A stretch of 64,000 nt of DNA from Allolobophora icterica (lineage: Eukaryota > Annelida > Clitellata > Crassiclitellata > Lumbricidae). Positions 34,901 through 43,900 of the stretch are shown here, in pieces. How positions within the stretch are numbered: the first letter of the stretch is position 1; each line of letters begins with the position of its first letter. Both the position numbers and the translations under genes were made by a program. The DNA is taken from assembly GCA_963556255.1 (NCBI GenBank), contig OY744605.1, positions 12,742,965 through 12,806,964 of the forward strand, in the 5' to 3' direction. The notes beneath the pieces were generated by a model. It worked only from the letters and a program-made list of their open reading frames with translations. It was not told the DNA's origin and made no database searches.

Positions 34901-37900
34901 CTTATGTGCCTTTTCTTAAATTCTGAAATACAAGGAAGCTTAACGTTTTTATGTGTATCTAGTATAGTAGTCTATGATATGAAGATGGTGCTTAATTTTG
35001 TACATTAAAGTTATAAGTGTGCTGAACTAAATTTTTTAGTACTGATAATTTTCATGTGCTTGACCTTAATCTTTTTCAATCCAGTGTTTGGTTTTGGTTT
35101 GGAGCTACACCAGAGCATCATTAAAACTGCTTAATTTTTACACTAACTCTGTTATGCAGTGATGTGGGATATAGAACATCATTAGAAGGCTGTTCTTGTT
35201 ATGAATCCTAAAGATAGCATTATAAAAGGCTTTTGGTGTACACTGGCATTGTTAGAAAGCAGTATGTCACTGTTTCACTAGTGGCTTCAAAAACTTGAAC
35301 ATTAAAAATCTAGATATCATAAGTGTGACATTGTGGCGCAGTCATTAAGATGCTTGCTGTATGATAAAGCACTTTGTGACTGATTGTGGTGCAACGACTG
35401 TGGGCGTTTTGTTTGTGAAGTTTGCCTGTGTCACCTCACCAAGCAGTTTAGCTTAATACCGGTATCAGCTAGAAGTGAATGGTTGTGATGCATTACCTTG
35501 CGATTAACTTTCTGTTGTCTCTGGACCCGTGAGACGAAAATGAGAACAGCAGATTTCCAATAATATGATATGTGGAATGATAAACTTTCTGGCATTCATG
35601 TAATTGAAAGATGAGTCTTTGTGCTGGAAACTGCATTTGCATTCTTACTTTAAAATTGCTTTCTGACACATTTCTACTGGAAATAAGCATGCTTCAGTTT
35701 TTGACATTATCATCTAACTGTTACTGCTAAATGTGCGTTAAATGTGTTTTATTGGCCTCTTCAGTTTGTAGATGTGCTGCATGATTTTTTGTATTTTGAC
35801 GAGATTTTCTTTGTTCTCACTTTTCAGAGTGTCTGTTCCTTGCAGGCCAGACCTGATGGTTAAGAAGCTTCGCTACTACGCTCGCTTCATTGTAGTCTGC
35901 CTGCTGCTCAAGAAAATGAAACTCGTTCGGGACCTTGTCCGTGTAAGCGACCTTTGGTTTCCATCTGCACAGTCTCTGCAGTGCCTGGGAAACTATTTCA
36001 GAGCACTTTAAAGTTCAGAGCTTATAGGTCACGGAAGTTTTCCTTGATTACACTCACTTGCAGTTAAACTTCCTGAACTTTAGCTTGCTTGTTCATACAT
36101 TACACCAATATTGTTACAGGCTTTATGATAACATAAATCTTACTATAGCACATTTGGGACTGGATCACAAGTCCCATTATGATGTAAGGGGCCATCCACA
36201 TATTACGTACGCACTTAGGGGGGGGAGGGGGGTCGGATTTTGGCGATTTTGCGTACGGGTGCGAACGGGGGGGGGAGGGGGGGGGTAACAAAATGTGTAC
36301 GTACTCAAAATAAATTTCTAATTATGACGTCCACATTAGCCTATTTATAACTCTGTATTATCCTATAGTCGTCCGATGGCATTTTATTACATTATATAAA
36401 AGCCATGTGCAGTTATTCTGTGCTGTGAACGACACCTATAATTTGTCTATATTGGCCCTTCAATAATCTGGCCTAAAGTGCAGACAGGCTGCCTGGAGAC
36501 ACTTTCTGCAGCTGGTCATCGGGGGGGGTGCGTCAAACGTACGTACTCAGGGGGGGTGGTGGAAGAAAGTACGCTTGCGAACAGGGGGGGGAGGGGGTCC
36601 AATTTTCCTGGATTTTTGTGTACGTAATATATGGATGGCCCCTAACCTCAAAATTATGCAAGGTTTGATGTGAAAGCATTATAAAGGATTCCATGTATAT
36701 CTCAAAGTTTTACAAGAGAACTAGTACCTTGTAGATTATGTCACATATCTTAGGTCTTACCAGTAAATCTGTACCAGTTATTGTTACTGTTTTATCGTAG
36801 CATATGATAAAATTGTGTTAATAGTCATTATGAGATGAACATTTTAAGTGAAGGAGAAAATAATTCTGAAATTTCTGTTCTGCCATAGTGTGTCTTCATT
36901 CGACTAAAGCAGAATGCTTTTTCACTTGAGCTTCATGGCGTTTAAAACCAATCTTTAGTACTACTTTTATGAATAATACTATTGCTGTCATAATAACTGT
37001 AACAGACAGCTATTTCATGTGGACTGTTTTTAAGAAAGAAACATAGGCAGATGATCACACAATTCAAGCTAGGTCTATGAATGATCACTAACAAGACTGC
37101 TTAGAAATGTTCAGCATTGTTTGCATACTGATGAACTTTTTCGTTATTGAATTATAACATCGTAGGGTAGTGCACCTCTGAGTAGTTCCCACGAAGCAGT
37201 GCTATATAAATTCTTATTACGTTACAGATACAAGCATGACAGAACGAAGCTGAAGAACCAAATAAACATTGTCTAACTGCGTTGTGACGTTTTCGTTTTC
37301 TTTGCTCTAAGGAATTGGCCAAACAGATCGACGAATACACGGCGACCTATGGACCGGACGATCAGCTCGAGTGGTCACTTGTCCTTGGTGAAATCAGGGC
37401 ATTCATAGAAGTACGTCTCATCACACAGACAGACGTCTTTACGTGCTTTACAAAGATGTATCTAAATAAATATTGACGTGGTTCATAGTACAAGAGAAGA
37501 AGAACATCTATCCTTCTAGCTAAACCCACGAGGCAGCCACATGTATAAGTGTTGACTACTTTATTTTCTCAGCATATGAGGTTGGGTGGCCTGTACTTTC
37601 CATTTCTGTTTGATCGTTTCAGTATAAAGTCATTGAATTCATATAGCAGAGGTTGCTAGAGGGTTATTGTAATTTATATCTTCTAATGCACCATTGTCTA
37701 ATGCAGTGGTTCTTAAACTGCGCCGGTCCGCAGAGCTTTGGTCACCGATCCGTGAAAGTCCTTAAAAATTCACAATTTTTCAACTTATTCACAAATATGT
37801 ATAATATTTTAAAACGTATTTTAATTAAACTCAGTAATCATTGACAAAACCCAAGAATCCTCCATACTTTTTGTACATACCCCCCAGGTTTAGATCCCAT

Positions 37901-40900
37901 GCTTGCCATTACTGGTCCACGAAAGACAACATAAAGATGGTGACGGTCCCTTGCTTTAAAATGTTTAAGAACCACTGAACCACTGGTCTAATGTACAATG
38001 CCTTAACCTATGCCACTCTAGCAGTCGTTTGATTAACGTTTAAAAGTTGTTTGTCTATGTGTTTTTGTGTTTAATTGTTTAGATTTTATGATGCTAGTTA
38101 GGATAGATTATGTTTATATATATTCTTCAACCTATTATCAGTTGTGTAAGGTTTCAAAGATTTAGAAGTTGTTAGGAATCAATGTTGTCCTTGGCTCAGT
38201 TCCATTAATTACAAGCTAAATGGGAATTACTAGGCATAGTAATCTGTAGCCCTAAGTCTGTAATACTCGGGTTCTTTGATGTGACTTAACTTGTAAGTAG
38301 CAAGTACTCTATTGGTGCAAGATACGTAACCACCATGTGCGGAGAACAATGCATATAAAGACCGAATAAAGTGTTGTGACAGTTAAATGACCAAATAAAA
38401 CAGTAAAATTGAAACAAGGCAACTCAATATATAAGTTCAGGATACAAAGGCATATGCAAATATCTGGCTGAAAATACGTATGGTAATGCAGAGTCTGATT
38501 GCGTGGTGTCTTTTTGTTTAGGCTGATAAGATCGTTAACGTAGTGGACTTGGATGCTTCGTCGATCATACTGTCACACAGACTGACGCCACTGAATGCCC
38601 CTCCATTAGAAAAAGGCACTCCAGCGTACCTTACTCTTCAAGAGATCCTGATCGTGGGCAACTGTCATGAGCAGGTAGGCTGAATACCAGTTCTTCTGCC
38701 ACAGAAATTGCTAAACAAACGTAGGCCGGAATGTTAGACGTTATTGGGCGAATTGTAAATAGTAATATTAGCAATGTTGTGTTTTGTTGGTTTGCGCTTT
38801 CTCCCCATTGAAGTAAAGTTATTATATTTACTCTAAGTACATGGTTAGTACAAAGCTGTTGACTGGCCATCTCATGTATATAGTGTTAACTCGAATGCTT
38901 TGATTCATGGATACATATATTCTGTTTCTTAAGCAACTTTCTGATGTTGTTCGCATTCTCCAACAACCAAGCTCACAAGTTGTAATAAGTGAAAATTTTC
39001 ATAACACGCTTTTCTGTATATTCTCTGTGGCTGCCCCCATGACCTGGAATGGGCACCCTACCAAGCTCCGTCAATTACCGATTGGTCATTTTACCCTGTT
39101 TCTTACTGTCCTGAAAACTTTGTTATTTGACCGTGGTTGGGCTTGGAGTGCTCCTGAGTAGGCAATCTTGAAGGGGCGCTATATAAAACTACTTCAATAA
39201 TAATAATAATAATATAACAAGCTTTTCTTCTCTTTTGGCTAAAAATAGGTCAAGTTCAGCGAATTAACTTTGGACATGTTCCGTATTCTTCAAACACTAG
39301 AACGGGAGCCACAGGAAGACCTGACCAACCAGCTTTACGACACGTCCCCAGCGCCTGGACGAACACCGTTTGTACGTAGAATCTCTCACTTCATCTTCGA
39401 GTATTTTAAAAAGCATTCTTTGCTAGAAGAGGTGCAGTCCCTTGATCTAAATTTGAAGGCAGCCAGGAGCATGAACTGTATTGTCTAGCTATTGCATGTG
39501 AGGGAGAGGGGCTAGTCCTCTCTTTCTCCCGTTTGATCTACCCACCAGCATATCTTATTTTATAGCTTAGTTTGCTAAGGAGCACAAATGGAACAGAGAT
39601 CTCTAAACCCCTTTCTTCCCTGGCAGGATTTGAACCCCCAACATCTGGGTTGACAGTCAGTCACGCTAGCCATTACTCTGATCCACTTGGCCAGAAATAG
39701 CGAAATATATAATTGCTTACAAATAGCATACTGTTACTGTTTACTTTGTTAAGGAACTCTGAACCTGTCCTCAGTCAGAGACGTAGATTCAAATGAAACC
39801 TTGTTTGTTATAAGAAAATGTTTTGTCAGATTCCAGTTACTGGTAATTTCCTTAGTTGTTTTGTATCGCTGCTCTCTGACATTGCTTAGTGCATGTGATA
39901 TAAAGTCTTGCATCTGTGACTTTTACAGGACAGCACTGGAATTAACAAGAGAGACAATCCACACAAATACCTTCTGTATAAGCCGACGATAAGCCAACTC
40001 TTTACGTTCCTTGCGTCCGGCTTCAAGGAGCTGCCGGTCACAGGTGTTATGCTGCTCTACCTGTCAGCAGATGGATGCATGGGAAATGCTAAACATACGG
40101 ATGACAGTAAGAATTTTCTTTGTACAAACTAATATAGCACATGATCAGTGGTGTAATTGGCTCTTGGTCTAGGTGTAATTTGTAATTGTATTAATCTGAC
40201 ATTTATAAAATGCCAATTTAAGAAAAAAACTCATCATTGGCACTGCCAACCCGAACCAGTGAAATCAATGTCAAATAATACAGACTTCAGGTGTTTACGA
40301 AACTGTGGAAAGGACAAACTGAGGAGCTTGAACCGCAGCCGTTGTACCTAGTTCCTAGACAGTCAGTCCTGGTTTCTTGGGCATTCTTGGTAGCTGGTCC
40401 AAGGCCTGGCAATTCGCTGCCCAGTTCCCTTTAGTCTGTCGTGCTTTGACATCAATCGGGTCTAAAGACTTGTCTGATTCAACTTGCTTACCAAGTGTAG
40501 CCTAACATGTCTGGCTATAAATCGGAATTCAACCTGACTTCTCCACGGGATTATGATTTTGGATTATGATTGCATTTGAAGCGACCGTTGATGATAATTG
40601 TGCTGTGGAACTCATTAGACTAGATTTTTAGATTGATTCCTGAAACTGTGCTGTCTCTTGTTAGTTCTGGTGGAAAATCTGACAGAGATGGAGATAATGC
40701 ATTGGGTTCTGTATATCTGATAATTTTGGCACCTTAACTAATCACTCAAAGACTTGACTCTGTCTATATATGTGACTTGCAGTTTTTCACCACCTGTAGT
40801 TGGATGGTGCCATGCCCAAACTTTGATAAAAGAGGAGGGTGACTGTAATTGTCTTTGTTATGACACAGTATCGTTAAACAGAAATAACCACACCATACTT

Positions 40901-43900
40901 TTTTGCTTATGGGTCCATTTCTAGTATTCTGGAGAATCGATTCAGAGGAGTTTTGAGGGTGTTGTAGAGGTTGTGGATTGAAACTTTCTTATAATGCCGT
41001 TTTTGGGAGCCATGCCAGGGCTATGGTAAAATAAGGTCATTGTCTTAAGCTTTGCTAAAGTTGGGATCCCCTGCTGTATAGTATCAGAATTCATGTTATC
41101 GTGAAGCACGTGTAAGTAAGTTCGGATTCATTACAACTAGCGAGGTTGTGAGATGGAGAAACGCCAGTGGAGTGGAGACGAGCAAAAGGTAGTTCAAGGA
41201 ATAGATATGAATAGATTTATCAGGCGATTCTTGATACCCAAGCCTTGTGAGCTGCGCTTTGTATGTGAGCTGTTGCATAGCTCGTTTTAATATGGCTCGA
41301 CGACTCTAGAAGTAAGCTTTAGAAGTCTTTGACTCATGAAGAGTTTGTTGATGAGCATTCCATTTGTGAGAGATAATGGATTTTGTGTCTTTGTGTTTTA
41401 GTTGCTTATGACTTTGGAGGTGTCGTCACCAACAGTCGCAGAGAACCAGAGCACTCCAACAAAAACAAGCGACCTGGAAGTCTTAAGGAGATGCATTGGT
41501 ACTTTTCTGATTTTTTTCTGCTCTCCAGCTTATCAGTGACATAGCAGTAATTTTACTGGGTTTTTGTGGCATGCAAAGTGATTCTTTGTATTGTATTGTT
41601 TTGTGATGAATACATGTCAGACTTGGATCTTCCTTGGCTTCTCTGGACAATCCCTGTGACGTGACGCAGAGTTCGTGAATAAGCTGGTGCTTCGTGCTTA
41701 CCGTAGTTTCAGAGTGGCACTTTAGAAATTTGGAGTTTACGATTACATTGTTACCTTTAGTCTTTTCAAGAACATATCAAAGGCACTGTGTTCATCTGAG
41801 CTGTCTGTTTTGCAGCTTGCATCCTGGAGATCTTTATCCCTTTACGAGAAAGCCGATGTTTATTATCGTTGACAGTAACAACAGCTCTGCCTTCGAGGTT
41901 AGTTTCTTGGTTACTTAGTTACTTAAAATAGCATTGTTTTACTGTACTTCACAAAAGCATTGCCTATGCTAGCCTAGATCCAGAGCCCAACCCACAGATT
42001 CCTATTCAGAGTTAACAGTTGACATCATGTTCAGAGATCATCAGTAAGTAGTTTCTTCTTGCCAATGTAATGTAACATATGTTTAGTGCCATCACAGGCT
42101 GTTCATCAGAATGCCATCAGTAGACTATGTAGGAACAGTGTAAAGATGTTACTTTTTGATGTTGGTCATGACAGTGTTGCCTTTCTGATATTAGCTATAA
42201 AAATGTTGCCTTTCGGTTGTTGGCTATACTTCTGAACAGGCAACACTTGACTGCAAAACATCTTCAACTGTAACATCTTGTGTAAAATATAACAAATGTA
42301 TATATTGCTTAGAGCTATGAATTGTGATTATTAATTTTATGTTGGTGCCCTTATGTTAGCTGCTGATATATATACATACATACCTGTACATATATATACA
42401 TAAATGCATTTTTGTACATACTTAAATATATACCAGGTCATATATGCTGATGTTTTGATTCTTTGTACTTTCTTCCTTCTGATTCATTGTTCACCATTGG
42501 ATATGGTCTGTAAGCAACAGAGTTTGGTGACATATAATGTGACACACGTAAAAGGTTTGGCGACTGATATGTAATTGTGGAGACATTGTTACCGTGGATC
42601 GTGGACCTGTGTTTGTGGTTGCATCGGTGCATAGGGGCTAGTATTTGATACCACTTTGTCACATACAGGTATCCGTCAAGGAGCTTGTGTTATCCTTGAA
42701 GAAGCAGTGGGTCATGAGCTCGTGATGATTGGTTGCCGCCATCATGCCATAGAGGTCGTGCTCAGTGTCTTCACAGCTCTGTTTTGCGCAAGTAGGGGAA
42801 CCGACGTTGGCCTATAGCTATTCAAGAGATTCCAAAAGAAATGGCCATACATATAGCAAGTGAGCTACACACTGGTCAGCAAAAAGATGGGCTCTTTGAT
42901 GATGAAGTGCACAGCCTACGAGAAGAGGTAATATCATTTTACACAACTGCTATCAACAACAACAGCCCAGTGAGGATTATCTTGAGCTTCTTCGATTGTG
43001 ATTCATCTTCCTTGGGGATCCATGATTGCCATCAAGTTCCGAGCTCCAGGAGCAAAGCACCATGCTCATTGGATGGTGAAGGCCATCCATGCTCGGAAGC
43101 TGGTACTCTTCCAAGACCAGCTGACGGCCCAAGAGAAAAGTAGACTGACAGATCTTTCCCTTTTTCTTGCACTTGTTTATGGCCGTTTCTGGTATAAAGC
43201 TCCACTGGCATCGAATGCTGTGTGGAATGATGCCAAGGTGCTTAGTGCTCAAGATATATCCGAATCGCCTTGTTGCCGATGCTGCATCCACAGCATTGTC
43301 TCGTCATCTTTGGTATTTTTTTGAACAGCTCATAGGACTGGCACTGTTCAACAGTCCGGTTGACCAAAATGTCAAGATGGCCAACCTCCAGCTTGCGGAG
43401 ACTTCATCGACGTTGTGGAGGGTGAATTTGATCTGTAATATAAAATAATGTATTTGTAGAACTGCATTTGTACATTCTTGTTCTTGTATTTGCAGCATTG
43501 GCCAAATTTATTTGGCCAGCCTCTTGTTTGCCTTCTGTCTCCTGAAGAGGTTCCAACTTCTCTGGAAGGTAAGACAGTTTTTGTCAGGGGTTTTCCATTA
43601 CTTGGTAATTCAGAATATGCATATAGCACCCACGGAAGACATCTACTCAGAAGCACTTGCAGCCCCAGCCCCCGAAAAAGAGATAGGGCAGATCCTTCAT
43701 ACAACAATCTTTCAAGATGTTTACTCTTAAAACTTCTTTCTCATCATTGGTGGATGAAATTTCTTAAATTGGACATTGACCATTGCTGTCTTCCTGTAAT
43801 GAATAATCCTTTGTACAGGGACAGGTACAGGTACAATGTGCATGCCATAATGTTTTCCTTGTTTTTTTTTTAAGACCAACATCAGAAAGGCAACATCTTC

